In this document: positions 28,668 to 38,811 of the stretch, piece after piece
How the letters are laid out: the number at the start of each line of letters is the position of its first letter
Position numbering within the stretch: the first letter of the stretch is position 1
Assembly: GCF_009601705.1 (NCBI RefSeq)
Contig: NZ_CP045687.1
Location: 2,268,001-2,332,000 of the forward strand
Reading direction: 5' to 3'
Source: Sulfolobus sp. E5-1-F
GTDB taxonomy: Archaea; Thermoproteota; Thermoprotei_A; Sulfolobales; Sulfolobaceae
Length of the DNA stretch: 64,000 bases
Program-made: the position numbers and the translations under genes
The notes under the pieces: model-generated
What the model was told of the DNA's origin: nothing
Databases searched by the model: none
The model's input: the letters and a program-made list of their open reading frames with translations, nothing else

Positions 28668-29969
28668 CTACTCCATTTCCTTCCCTTTAGTCTCTTTGAG
28701 TACAGCTATCGCAATTAGCGATATAGTGAAGTAAGCCGCGAATACCGCACCAAATGCCCACCAATTCCCTAAATAGTTCTCTCCTACTAGATCGGCAACA
28801 ATTATCGGTGCTAGCCCGCCAGAAAATGGTGCTGCCATGTGATAAGATAATCCAGTTCCAGAATACCTATATTTCGTAGGGAAATTCTCAGCAAAGAAAG
28901 CTGGAATAATAGCGTAAGATCCTAGTATTGCTATTACCATCAGTACTTGTGATAGAAGTACTAGTGGAAATGATTTTGAAAATAGCAGTAGAACATACGG
29001 AAAACTAAAGGCTAAACCAAATCCAAAGGCTATCATCATTCCTAGTCTTCTCCCTATCTTATCGCCTAAAATTCCAAATAATATCGTTACGAATATACCT
29101 ATCACCGCAGAGATCGTCACACTTAAGAGGCCGAGAGTCTTTGGGAAACCTATTCCAGAGAGAAAGGTTACTGAATACACCGAATATAAATAGAAGCCAG
29201 CATTTTGAGCCGCCCATGAAGCTGCTAATAAGAGTATTTTACTCCAGTATTTCCTCCAAACTTCTATGGATGGTACTTTCGACACCTCTCCTTTTTCTAT
29301 TACTCTTTCAAATAATGGACTCTCCAGTAATGCTAACCTTATAACTATACCTATTACCGCCGCTATGCCTCCTATCCAAAAAGCTATTCTCCATCCGTAA
29401 TTCGACAAAGCTAGAGGTGAACTACTAGGAAATAGTGCGAAAAGACCTAATATTCCTGTAGCCCATAATAAGCCTATGGGAACACCTTGTTGAACCCAAC
29501 TTCCCCAAAATGCTCTCCATCTTGATTTAGAAGCGTATTCAGTTAACCAAGTAGTAGCTCCTCCCCATTCACCCCCAACTCCAATACCTTGCAGAATTCT
29601 ACTGATTGTAGCTATCGTTAAGGCCAGAAAACCTATTTGCGAATACCCCGGTAGTAAACCTATAATCCCAGTTCCTATACCCATTAGTATTAAATCCCAC
29701 AGCAGTCCCGTTCTCCTACCTAACTTATCTCCTAAATGTCCAAATATCATCGCACCTATTGGTCTTGCTACAAATCCCACAGCGTATGTGGAAAGGGATA
29801 CTAGCAGAGCAGTTAGTGGAGAGTAGGACGGTGGAAAAAACAGTTTAGGGAATATTAGTGAGGCCGCATATCCGTACAAGAAGAAATCGTACCACTCTAT
29901 AGTAGTACCTAGGAAAGTACCTACAGCTACCTTAATTATTTGTCCAGTACTTATTTCCTTTCCTCCCAT
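28668..29969 (-). CDS. MFS transporter, metabolite:H+ symporter (MHS) family
   Basis: This 433-residue protein has 12 helices and the MHS hallmarks GTTIEWYDFFLYGYAASL near the start, GFVARPIGAMIFGHLGDKLGRR as motif A, and GIGVGGEWGGA in helix 4. MHS carriers import organic acids, shikimate, proline/betaine or aromatic acids with protons. A pentose-derived acid would fit the neighbourhood, but this is a guess. ATG 29969 lies 326 bases from the divergent MFS gene at 30296. The fold and family are secure. Confidence 0.85.
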   Translation of the reverse strand: MGGKEISTGQIIKVAVGTFLGTTIEWYDFFLYGYAASLIFPKLFFPPSYSPLTALLVSLSTYAVGFVARPIGAMIFGHLGDKLGRRTGLLWDLILMGIGTGIIGLLPGYSQIGFLALTIATISRILQGIGVGGEWGGATTWLTEYASKSRWRAFWGSWVQQGVPIGLLWATGILGLFALFPSSSPLALSNYGWRIAFWIGGIAAVIGIVIRLALLESPLFERVIEKGEVSKVPSIEVWRKYWSKILLLAASWAAQNAGFYLYSVYSVTFLSGIGFPKTLGLLSVTISAVIGIFVTILFGILGDKIGRRLGMMIAFGFGLAFSFPYVLLLFSKSFPLVLLSQVLMVIAILGSYAIIPAFFAENFPTKYRYSGTGLSYHMAAPFSGGLAPIIVADLVGENYLGNWWAFGAVFAAYFTISLIAIAVLKETKGKEME

Positions 29970-30295
29970 AAGAGTTTTTTTCCTTCCCTTATTAATAAAG
30001 TTTACTATTAACTATAAATATGTAATTATACAATATATATTTAAATCAATCCATTCAAAATATAGTCAAAAATAGTAAGATATAAGTCTAATCAAGTTTA
30101 TTTATGATAGATAACTCTAAATTTGAGTAAGTTTAAGTAGCAAGTTTATCTCATTAGACAAGAAGTTAATGAACAGATCTACTCCCTTATAAAAACCATG
30201 CTAGGTCTCTGTAAAAATAAAGTATATTAAGAATCTTTACCAGTAAAGCTATCTATTTAAATATTTCCTTAATGATAATTTACTTTGAGGAGGGT
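29970..30295. other. Divergent promoter region between two transporters, 326 bp
   Basis: The region is AT-rich with no gene. CTATTTAAAT (about 30252-30261) is a TATA box for the rightward gene, and GAGG (30287-30290) is its ribosome site. I see no ARA-box palindrome here, so these carriers are not obviously under the arabinose control seen at 32660. Confidence 0.4.
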
Positions 30296-31714
30296 ATGTC
30301 ACAGTACTCCAAAGAGGAGATAGATAGGGGTATCAAAAAAATATATGACACAGTCTTGAATACAAAAAATATAACCGCAAGGTATATAGTAATTTTAGCA
30401 TTAGCTAGTCTCTGGCTAGATGCCTATGATTTCGCGAGTATGACATTCGGTACTGCATCCCTCAAAAACACTTTCCCTTCTGTATCCCCTATTCTAATTT
30501 CACTAGCAATAGGTGCAGTACAGTTAGGAGCGATTATAGGTGCTGTTGTTGGCGGTTGGCTGAACGATCGTATCGGTAGGAGAAATATGTTCATACTTAA
30601 TATGATACTATTTACAGGAATGGCTATTCTGGGAGGATTATCTACTGACATTACTGAGTTAACGATCTTCAGAGGACTTTTAGGTTTCGCGTTAGGGGCT
30701 GATACTGCAACAGGTTTTGCATACATTTTTGAGTATTTAGAGAAAAAACAAAGACTATTTTGGTCGAATCTGTGGCAACTACAATGGTATATCATGTACG
30801 AGGTTACCATAGGTTTAATAGTGGTCCCATTCTTCTTTACAGTTCATTCATTAACATCTCCCTTATTATGGAGGATCATTATGATAGTTGGAGGTGTTTT
30901 AGCTTTAGTAATATTACTACTGAGAAGCAGGATACCAGAGTCAGTATTGTGGATAGCTTACCAGGGTAAATTAGCTACCGCTAAGAAAATATTAAAAGAG
31001 ACCTACGGAATCGATTTGCCAGATGTCCCAGACGTGGATGTGCAATTAAGGGCACCAGCTAGAGGATTCAAAAGTGCATTTAGTATATTTAGAGCGAGTA
31101 AATGGAGAGAGTTGGTTTATTCCTTTAATGGTAACTTTGAGCAATCATTCATATTCTATACATTTGGCTTTTATGTACCTTATATATTATTGGCGCTAAA
31201 ATTGGTAGGACCACTTGCCTCAATAGCGGCTTCAGCTTTTCTATATGCTGGAGGCGTAATAGGTGGTTATTTAACAGCATGGTTAACACCTAGAATTGGA
31301 ACCAAATCACAATATGTAATAGGAGCAGTAGGTGAAGGAATTTCAGTAGGGTTGATCGCGCTCACGTATATTTATCACTTACCATTAATATACTTCGTTG
31401 TGTTCTCTTTCCTATTTTACTTCTTCCATGTCATAGGTCCAGCAAGTCAAGGTATGACATCCATAAACGCGTTCTATGGAGCAAAAGAAAGGGGTACCGC
31501 TGCTGGATGGGGATATTTCTGGGTTAAGCTGGCCGCGTTTATAGGTTTGCTAATAGGAATACTTGGAATAACTTACAATCCAGTAAATCTAACATTAGGA
31601 TTAGCTGTTTACGGTATCTTAACTGGCATAATAGGTCTAATTATAGGCTATGATGCTAGGAGTTATAAGCTAGCAGACGTGGAGGAATTAGAAGAAGAAA
31701 AAACAGTTAAATAA
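30296..31714 (+). CDS. MFS transporter (sugar-porter-like)
   Basis: This 472-residue protein has about 12 helices. A long hydrophilic N-terminus (SQYSKEEIDRGIKK) precedes helix 1 (LWLDAYDFA), motif A is GGWLNDRIGRRN, and the post-helix-6 motif is RIPESVLWIAYQGK, as in sugar porters. I start at ATG 30296 because GAGG at 30287-30290 is placed five bases upstream and the TATA box would start transcription near 30283, after the alternative ATG at 30272. It ends 25 bases from the convergent kdaD gene. It may bring in a pentose or its acid; this rests on position only. Confidence 0.78.
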   Translation: MSQYSKEEIDRGIKKIYDTVLNTKNITARYIVILALASLWLDAYDFASMTFGTASLKNTFPSVSPILISLAIGAVQLGAIIGAVVGGWLNDRIGRRNMFILNMILFTGMAILGGLSTDITELTIFRGLLGFALGADTATGFAYIFEYLEKKQRLFWSNLWQLQWYIMYEVTIGLIVVPFFFTVHSLTSPLLWRIIMIVGGVLALVILLLRSRIPESVLWIAYQGKLATAKKILKETYGIDLPDVPDVDVQLRAPARGFKSAFSIFRASKWRELVYSFNGNFEQSFIFYTFGFYVPYILLALKLVGPLASIAASAFLYAGGVIGGYLTAWLTPRIGTKSQYVIGAVGEGISVGLIALTYIYHLPLIYFVVFSFLFYFFHVIGPASQGMTSINAFYGAKERGTAAGWGYFWVKLAAFIGLLIGILGITYNPVNLTLGLAVYGILTGIIGLIIGYDARSYKLADVEELEEEKTVK

Positions 31715-31739
31715 ATAAAAGGAATGTTTTTTCAAAAAC

Positions 31740-32618
31740 CTATCTTTTTCCTCTCTTTATAACTGGAGTTATTAAGGTTCCTATATTGCTTATACTTATC
31801 TCAACTACGTCTCCATCTTTAAGTCCTTTATCTCTTCCCGGAACGATTGCTGTCCCTGTAGTTAGAATTGTCCCATCTGGTATAGGGTTATCCCTAATTA
31901 AATATTGGATTTGCTCCTCAATTTTCCTCCTCATTTTGCTTGTATTTACTGAACCTTCAAAAAATACTTTACCTCCTCTCATAATTTTCAAGGTGATATC
32001 AAGGCTATATGGATTCTTAATCTCATCTGGGGTAACTATCACTGGCCCAAAGGCACAACAACCTGCATATATTTTAGATTGCGGTAAGTATAAGGGATTT
32101 TCAGCCTCTAAATCTCTAGCAGAAACGTCATCCATTATGGTGTACCCTAAAATTGTACCGTTGGAGTTAAGTACTACGGCCAATTCAGGTTCGGGTAGTG
32201 TCCACTCAGAATCGCTCCTTACTGCTATGGCCTCGCCATGTCCTACGCATCTATTTGGAGTAGCCTTAAAGAATATTTCTGGTCTAATAGCATCATACAC
32301 TGTTTCATATATTGTCTTACCTAATATTTTGGCTACGTTCTCTTCGGAGTATCTCTCCCTAGCCATTTCGTACGATATTCCAGATCCCCAAACTTCAGGA
32401 GGCTCAATTGGTTTAGTTATTCTAATATCGTTAACTTGGAAGTTCTTTAGCAACGACTGATAATCTATTCCAGTAACCTTATCTCCCAATATCTCCTTAT
32501 TTTCAGCATATCTCATTAGAGCCTTGATCGGATCCTCATCTAACCTTATTATTGTATTATTATCTAATATTGCGTAACTTATATAATACCCTCTTTTTAC
32601 AACTCTAAATAATTTCAT
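31740..32618 (-). CDS. kdaD: 2-keto-3-deoxy-D-arabinonate dehydratase (FAH superfamily)
   Basis: This 292-residue enzyme converts 2-keto-3-deoxy-D-arabinonate to 2,5-dioxopentanoate. It has the FAH-fold metal-site blocks WTLPEPELAVVL and MDDVSARDLEAENPLYLPQSK and the substrate loop GSGISYEMARERY. The sequence is close to what I remember of SSO3118. I start at ATG 32618 (32621 is also possible). A TATA-like TTTATTATA lies about 26 bases upstream, and the ARA box follows at 32660. The open frame continues further upstream through this promoter, which argues against a longer protein. Divergent from its pathway partner DopDH. Confidence 0.92.
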   Translation of the reverse strand: MKLFRVVKRGYYISYAILDNNTIIRLDEDPIKALMRYAENKEILGDKVTGIDYQSLLKNFQVNDIRITKPIEPPEVWGSGISYEMARERYSEENVAKILGKTIYETVYDAIRPEIFFKATPNRCVGHGEAIAVRSDSEWTLPEPELAVVLNSNGTILGYTIMDDVSARDLEAENPLYLPQSKIYAGCCAFGPVIVTPDEIKNPYSLDITLKIMRGGKVFFEGSVNTSKMRRKIEEQIQYLIRDNPIPDGTILTTGTAIVPGRDKGLKDGDVVEISISNIGTLITPVIKRGKR

Positions 32619-32659
32619 CATGATAAAAATGCATTTAGCATATAATAAAGTTGGTAGTA

Positions 32660-32667
32660 AACATGTT
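32660..32667. promoter_or_regulatory. ARA-box palindrome between kdaD and dopDH
   Basis: AACATGTT is a perfect 8-bp palindrome in the 89-bp gap between the two divergent pathway genes. It is 42 bases before kdaD and 41 before dopDH, just upstream of both presumed TATA boxes. This motif has been reported at D-arabinose-induced promoters of Sulfolobus, so one site probably serves both genes. The regulator that binds it is not identified from this sequence. Confidence 0.75.
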
Positions 32668-32707
32668 AGCATACCAAAATAAAAACCATTAAGGTGATAT
32701 AGCTAAT

Positions 32708-34144
32708 ATGAAATCTTATCAAGAATTAGCTGACAAGTGGATTAAAGGGAGTGGGGAAGAATACCTTGATATTAATCCGGCTGACAAGGACCACGTACTA
32801 GCTAAAATTAGAACATACACAAAAGATGACGTCAAGGAGGCAATAAACAAAGCTGTAGCTAAATTTGACGAATGGTCGAAAACCCCAGCACCCAAGAGAG
32901 GTGCAATATTACTTAAGGCAGGAGAATTAATGGAACAAGAAGCTCAAGAATTCGCATTATTGATGACGTTAGAGGAGGGTAAGACCCTAAAGGATAGTAT
33001 GTTCGAAGTAGTTAGGAGTTATAATTTGCTGAAATTTTATGGAGCGTTAGCATTTAAAATATCTGGAAAAACGCTTCCTTCAGCAGATCCTAATACTAGA
33101 ATATTCACGGTAAAGGAACCCTTAGGTGTAGTTGCCTTAATTACTCCGTGGAATTTCCCATTATCAATACCAGTATGGAAATTAGCCCCAGCTCTAGCAG
33201 CAGGTAACACTGCAATAATAAAACCAGCGTCAAAAACGCCATTAATGGTAGCCAAATTGATAGACGTATTATCTAAAGCCGGATTACCTGAGGGTGTTGT
33301 AAATCTAGTAGTTGGTAAAGGAAGTGAGGTCGGAGATACTATAGTAAGTGATGAAAATATAGCCGCAGTCTCATTTACTGGATCGACTGAGGTAGGTAAG
33401 AGAATTTACAAACTTGTAGGAAACAAAAACAGAATGACAAGAATTCAACTAGAACTAGGAGGTAAAAACGCGCTATATGTGGATAAGAGTGCAGATTTAG
33501 CGTTAGCCGCTGAATTAGCCGTAAGAGGAGGATTTGGACTAACAGGTCAATCATGTACTGCAACTAGTAGGTTAATAGTTCACAAGGATGTGTATGGCCA
33601 ATTTAAACAAAGACTAATTGAAAGAGTTAAAAGGTGGAGAGTAGGGCCGGGTACTGAAGACGTTGATATGGGTCCAGTTGTGGATGAGAGCCAATTTAAG
33701 AAAGACTTAGAGTATATAGAATATGGAAAGAATGCCGGAGCAAAATTAGTTTATGGTGGAAATACAATACCGGGAAAGGGATATTTCCTAGAGCCTACGA
33801 TTTTCGAAGGAGTCACACCAGATATGAGATTATTCAAGGAGGAGATATTCGGTCCAGTATTAAGTGTAACTGAAGCTAAGGATTTAGATGAGGCCATAAG
33901 GCTAGTTAATGCTGTAGATTACGGACACACAGCTGGAATAGTTGCAAGCGATATTAAGGCGATTAACGAGTTTATCAGCAGAGTAGAGGCAGGAGTTATA
34001 AAGGTTAATAAACCTACAGTTGGATTAGAATTACAAGCACCATTTGGTGGTTTTAAGAATTCTGGAGCTACTACTTGGAAAGAGATGGGAGAAGAGGCTC
34101 TAGAGTTTTACCTTAAGGAGAAGACGGTATACGAAGGTTGGTAA
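32708..34144 (+). CDS. 2,5-dioxopentanoate (alpha-ketoglutarate semialdehyde) dehydrogenase
   Basis: This 478-residue aldehyde dehydrogenase oxidises 2,5-dioxopentanoate to 2-oxoglutarate with NAD(P), the last step of oxidative pentose breakdown. It has the substrate/cofactor signature TPWNFPLSIPVWK (147-159), FTGSTEVGKRI (233-243), the general base E249 (QLELGGKN) and the nucleophile C283 (GQSCTATSR). Length is typical. GGTGAT (32693-32698) is the ribosome site before ATG 32708. Divergent from kdaD with a shared ARA box, which strengthens the assignment. Confidence 0.92.
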   Translation: MKSYQELADKWIKGSGEEYLDINPADKDHVLAKIRTYTKDDVKEAINKAVAKFDEWSKTPAPKRGAILLKAGELMEQEAQEFALLMTLEEGKTLKDSMFEVVRSYNLLKFYGALAFKISGKTLPSADPNTRIFTVKEPLGVVALITPWNFPLSIPVWKLAPALAAGNTAIIKPASKTPLMVAKLIDVLSKAGLPEGVVNLVVGKGSEVGDTIVSDENIAAVSFTGSTEVGKRIYKLVGNKNRMTRIQLELGGKNALYVDKSADLALAAELAVRGGFGLTGQSCTATSRLIVHKDVYGQFKQRLIERVKRWRVGPGTEDVDMGPVVDESQFKKDLEYIEYGKNAGAKLVYGGNTIPGKGYFLEPTIFEGVTPDMRLFKEEIFGPVLSVTEAKDLDEAIRLVNAVDYGHTAGIVASDIKAINEFISRVEAGVIKVNKPTVGLELQAPFGGFKNSGATTWKEMGEEALEFYLKEKTVYEGW

Positions 34145-34172
34145 TCAATTCTTTTGCTCATTTACTCTTTAA

Positions 34173-35138
<966 letters not shown>

Positions 35139-35280
35139 TCCTTCTTTTTAATAATAATGAAATTTTTCATTAAAATCAGTAGCGAGTTAATGTAGTTGAT
35201 ATGGCTATCTTCTTCTCCAGAACAATACTACAATAATAAAAATATAAGTATATTAAGCTCTGTAGACATATCAAGATTTG

Positions 35281-35961
35281 ATGCAAGTTTATAAAGTCAA
35301 GCTTGACCTTAAACACGATTCGTGTTGGACTTATAAAACGTCTGATTTCAAAGTAAAGGCTGAGGTAAAATATCTCTTCCCACTTATAACTAAGAATTCA
35401 ATTTTCGAAATAGCTGAGATTTACTCAGATTATAAAAATGAACTTTCAGATTTCATATCTACAATTAGTAGGAGATATGGTAATAATATAAAAGTAGCCA
35501 ACATAGATAGGCCAAGATCTAGCAAAGTGGCCTTATTGTATTATTTTAAAAACTTTGATAACTCAGTTACAAGGGTAATGATAGAAAACAATGCAGTAAT
35601 AACGAATTTATCAATAAGTAATGGAATAGAAGAATGGTATGCGTATTTCTTCGGAGAGGAAGAGGAGATTCTTTCAAATATCTCACATGATCTGAAAAGA
35701 ATAGACGTTAAAGTAGAAAATATTGATATGGAAAAAACTAAAGTAAATGATATAAAGAATGATCTAGTTATAATTAACTCCCTAACTCCTACAGAAAGGG
35801 AAATACTTGCGACTGCAATTAGGCTAGGATTCTTCGAATACCCTAAAAGAGTCAGATTAGAAGAATTGGCTGAGATGTTCGGAGTAACTAAGGTAACTTT
35901 AGATAGGCATATAAGAAATGGATTAAGGAAAATTTTAAGTCAATTGTTTATAAACTCCTAA
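35281..35961 (+). CDS. HTH_10 (bacterioopsin activator-like) transcription regulator
   Basis: The 226-residue protein ends in an HTH_10 domain (about residues 163-225): LTPTEREILATAIRLGFFEY, then PKRVRLEELAEMFGVTKVTL and RHIRNGLRKIL. The N-terminal 150 residues look like a ligand- or stress-sensing domain of mixed alpha/beta type with no named family. ATG 35281 follows a TATA box (AATATAAGTATATT near 35243-35255), so the transcript is leaderless. It lies close to the arabinose genes and could be their regulator, but nothing in the sequence proves this. Confidence 0.78.
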   Translation: MQVYKVKLDLKHDSCWTYKTSDFKVKAEVKYLFPLITKNSIFEIAEIYSDYKNELSDFISTISRRYGNNIKVANIDRPRSSKVALLYYFKNFDNSVTRVMIENNAVITNLSISNGIEEWYAYFFGEEEEILSNISHDLKRIDVKVENIDMEKTKVNDIKNDLVIINSLTPTEREILATAIRLGFFEYPKRVRLEELAEMFGVTKVTLDRHIRNGLRKILSQLFINS

Positions 35962-36551
35962 TAATTTGTTCTAAAATTTAAAGACGTTTTTTATATAATC
36001 TTTAGTGAGGTATACTCTTCTTATACTTTCCTAATAATCTTTAATCCTAATTACAAATGTTTAAACGTAAGTAGTAATCCTGGTCGCTCAAGGAAAACTG
36101 CGTCTAGCTTATTATAGTACTTTACGTAAATTTGCCTCAAATCCTTAAATACTAACATAGATTCTCTTCAAGAAGATTTAAGTAATCGTAAATACACCAA
36201 GCGTAAATAGTATAAATACATCCTTACTTATATTGTAAAAATTAAACGTTATATACTATACTTTATTTTCAGGAAATCGTTACTTATTATATCAAAATTA
36301 GAAATTAGCAAAGATGAAGTCGGAGTGATTACTGTGTATGCAGATAGTACCTTAAATGTTTATAAGTTCTCAAGTTTAGTGAGTTACGCTGACTTTCTTC
36401 TTGTCTAAAAGAGTGAGATTTCGGTTTTATTGTAACCTTGTCTCTACATTATATTTGCGTAAATTTTTGACTTTCTCTCAATCTTAATGATTTCTTACCT
36501 CACTATTTGTAAAGTCTAAGGCTTTAATACCTTTCTCACCTTTTTTCTTAT
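35962..36551. other. Intergenic region with MITE-like copy B, 590 bp
   Basis: It contains a 168-bp MITE-like element (36115-36282, separate entry). The remainder, 36290-36551, holds no gene; CTTTAATAC near 36520-36528 is the probable TATA box of the SDR gene, about 26 bases before its ATG. A GATGAAG stretch near 36313 was checked as a C-box and not supported. Confidence 0.4.
36115..36282 (+). mobile_element. MITE-like element, copy B (168 bp)
   Basis: The element starts TAGTACTTTACGTAA and ends AAATCGTTA. It is flanked by a perfect 7-bp target duplication, CTTATTA at 36108-36114 and 36283-36289. Shared interior blocks with copies A and C include CCTCAAATCC, AAGATTTAAGTAATCGTAAA, GTATAAATA and AAATTAAACGTTATATA. 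The right end is more changed than in the other copies. Non-coding. Confidence 0.72.
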
Positions 36552-37310
36552 ATGCGTAAATTCTGCGATTTAAGCGGAAGGATAGCCATTATAACTGGAG
36601 GTGCTAGTGGAATAGGGAGAGCTATAGCCTTCAAGATGGCGAGTCTGGGAGCTACTATAATTTTAGGTGATGTAAAATTGGAGGAACTTAAAAACGTCGC
36701 AAGCGAAATTACTCAGCAGACTGGTTCTAAAGTAGTTCCCCTTTATGTAAACGTTGGGGATTTCAATTCAGCTAAGGAATTCTATCAGAAAGCCATAGAG
36801 ATCCTAGGAGTAGATTATGTAGATATCTTAGTAAACAACGCTGGTATAAATAGGGACGCTTTATTTGTTAAGATGACTTTTGAGCAGTGGGATGAGGTAA
36901 TGAAGGTTGATCTATATAGTATGTTCAATATGACTAAACAAGTTGTTGATGGAATGATAAAGAGAAACTACGGAAGAATAATAAACATGTCGTCAATGAG
37001 TTGGTTGGGAAATATTGGACAGGCAAATTATTCAGCAGCTAAAGCTGGCGTTCTAGGCTTTACGAAAACTCTAGCAAGGGAGTTGGCTAAATATAACATA
37101 ACCGTAAACGCCATAACTCCAGGTTTCATTGATACTCCAATGACGAGGGCAGTTCCAGAGAAGGTTAGGCAGAAGATAATAGAAAGGATACCAATGGGTA
37201 GAGTTGGTAGTCCAGAAGAGGTTGCTAATCTAATAGCTTTCCTATCCTCTGAAGAAGCATCCTACATAACAGGAGAGGTAATAGGTGTTACCGGGGGTTT
37301 AGTGTTATGA
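36552..37310 (+). CDS. Short-chain dehydrogenase/reductase (FabG-like)
   Basis: This 252-residue SDR has the cofactor loop TGGASGIG (15-22), the fold motif NNAG (95-98) and the catalytic Ser, Tyr160 and Lys164 (YSAAK). It resembles 3-oxoacyl-ACP/CoA reductases and 3-hydroxyacyl-CoA dehydrogenases. It is first in a tight three-gene operon: its stop overlaps the next start (ATGA, 37307-37310). With a thiolase-fold protein and a DUF35 protein it likely oxidises or reduces a 3-hydroxyacyl-CoA intermediate. Cofactor choice between NAD and NADP is not clear from the sequence alone. Confidence 0.85.
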   Translation: MRKFCDLSGRIAIITGGASGIGRAIAFKMASLGATIILGDVKLEELKNVASEITQQTGSKVVPLYVNVGDFNSAKEFYQKAIEILGVDYVDILVNNAGINRDALFVKMTFEQWDEVMKVDLYSMFNMTKQVVDGMIKRNYGRIINMSSMSWLGNIGQANYSAAKAGVLGFTKTLARELAKYNITVNAITPGFIDTPMTRAVPEKVRQKIIERIPMGRVGSPEEVANLIAFLSSEEASYITGEVIGVTGGLVL

Positions 37311-38464
37311 TTGCTGGTTTTGCCAGTAGTCTTTATAAAAAGTATGAAGGATCAACCTTTGAATTATTAGCTGATACAGTATTTTCAGCATTAGAAATTG
37401 CAGGTTTGGATAAGAATTACGTAGATGGGATTTATCTCACATATCTGCCAGGTACCTTTGATGGTTATGTTAATTCCCATTTTTTCACAAACCAAGTAGC
37501 TCAATATCTTGGAATAAGACCTAAATTTGCCCAGATCTTTGACTATGGAGGAGCCTCTGCCTTAAGTATGATATATAGGGCATATAAGACGATTAAGAGT
37601 GGAGAAGGTGAAACAATATTATGCATCGTAGGTGGAAAGGGTTCAGAGTTAAGAAGTAAAGGAGTTACTGTGGATGCAATAGACAAAGCATACCCTGACG
37701 TATCTCTAACACCATTTGATAGACTTTTCAGAGGACTCAATGATCTAAACCCAGTATCAGATTACGCATTAGTAGCTACCAGACATAAGTATCTCTTTAA
37801 GAGTACGGATGAACAAAGGGCCTTAATAGCTGTTAGGCAAAGGTTTAACGCGATGCAAAATAGTAAAGCTATGTTTAGAGATCCGTTAACTATAGAACAA
37901 GTGTTGAAGTCTCCCCTAATATCTTATCCTTTACATCTTCTAGAGATAGTTTACCCTATAGATGGTTTTCACGTTTTTGTGGTAAGTAAAAGAAATAGTA
38001 AGTCAGCCCTAAGAAACATAGATATTTTAGGATACGGAGAAGCTCACTGGCCTTTTATGCCTACAGAGTTAGATGAGATAGTATATACTCCAGCTATTGA
38101 GAGTTCTAAGGGATTATTGAACGGAAAGATAGATGCTTTTGAACTTTACGATTCTTTTACCATAACTGTTATGCTACAAGTTGAGGATATTGGTTTAGCA
38201 GAGAAAGGTAAGGGAGGCTTGTTCTTTGAAAATCACGATACTACTTTCAAGGGTGATGTTCCTATCAATACTGGGGGAGGTAGTTTGAATACTGGTCAAC
38301 CGGCTTACATGAGTGGTGGAGTTATTTTAGAAGAAGCATTGCTTCAATTAAACGATATGGCTGATGGTCATCAAGTTAAGGGAGCTGACGTTATATTCCT
38401 AAATGGAATTGGAGGGTGGAATAGGTCTCATTCGGTATCTATAGTATTAGGTGAGAAGGAATGA
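37307..38464 (+). CDS. Thiolase-fold protein lacking the usual Cys and His (possible Ltp2-like aldolase)
   Basis: The 385-residue protein has the SCP2-thiolase fold. Where thiolases carry the nucleophilic Cys, it reads FDYGGASALSMIYRA, with Gly in place of Cys. The usual C-terminal GHP motif is replaced by GGSLNTGQPAYMSGG (Gln for His). It is translationally coupled to a DUF35 protein. Thiolase-fold/DUF35 pairs without the Cys are known as retro-aldolases (the Ltp2 type) that cleave side-chain acyl-CoAs. I therefore infer an aldol-type C-C cleavage or condensation rather than thiolysis. A simple acetyl-CoA acetyltransferase label would probably be wrong. Confidence 0.65.
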   Translation: MIAGFASSLYKKYEGSTFELLADTVFSALEIAGLDKNYVDGIYLTYLPGTFDGYVNSHFFTNQVAQYLGIRPKFAQIFDYGGASALSMIYRAYKTIKSGEGETILCIVGGKGSELRSKGVTVDAIDKAYPDVSLTPFDRLFRGLNDLNPVSDYALVATRHKYLFKSTDEQRALIAVRQRFNAMQNSKAMFRDPLTIEQVLKSPLISYPLHLLEIVYPIDGFHVFVVSKRNSKSALRNIDILGYGEAHWPFMPTELDEIVYTPAIESSKGLLNGKIDAFELYDSFTITVMLQVEDIGLAEKGKGGLFFENHDTTFKGDVPINTGGGSLNTGQPAYMSGGVILEEALLQLNDMADGHQVKGADVIFLNGIGGWNRSHSVSIVLGEKE

Positions 38465-38811
38465 GGCTAGAAGAAATATATTCCGCTTATGATAAGATAG
38501 TACAGAGCGGATATTTACCATATATTAGATGTAAGAAATGTACACATACTTTCTTCTACGTTAGGCATTGCTGTCCTAAATGTGGTTCAAGAGATTTAGA
38601 GGTTCTAAGAAGTGAGGGAATAGGTAAAGTTTTCTCTTGGACTAAGATATTTAGGAAGAATGATACTTCTATATACGGTATCGTGGAATTAGAGGAAGGA
38701 TTTAAGGTATATTGTAATTTTACAAGTGACGTGGAGATAGGTGATAATGTAAGAGTTAAAATTGACTCCTTAGGAGATGGTAAGTATAAACTATTAGCAT
38801 ATAAGCTTTAG
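38461..38811 (+). CDS. DUF35 OB-fold/zinc-ribbon acyl-CoA-associated protein
   Basis: This 116-residue protein has an N-terminal rubredoxin-like zinc ribbon (CKKCTHTFFYVRHCCPKCGS) followed by an OB fold (GKVFSWTKIFRK, YGIVELEEGFKVYCNF). DUF35 proteins bind the neighbouring thiolase-fold enzyme and shape its acyl-CoA site. Its start overlaps the thiolase-fold gene by four bases (ATGA), as expected for subunits made together. It ends directly before a convergent small gene. The partner relation is well supported; the substrate is unknown. Confidence 0.82.
   Translation: MRLEEIYSAYDKIVQSGYLPYIRCKKCTHTFFYVRHCCPKCGSRDLEVLRSEGIGKVFSWTKIFRKNDTSIYGIVELEEGFKVYCNFTSDVEIGDNVRVKIDSLGDGKYKLLAYKL

Noticed and set aside
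31786-32460. Plus-strand open frame of 224 codons opposite kdaD
   Set aside because: Antisense to a recognised enzyme; the peptide has no family character and arises from codon bias on the other strand.
36305-36360. Possible C/D-box small RNA at GATGAAG
   Set aside because: No matching D box (CTGA) at the right distance and no second C'/D' pair is visible.
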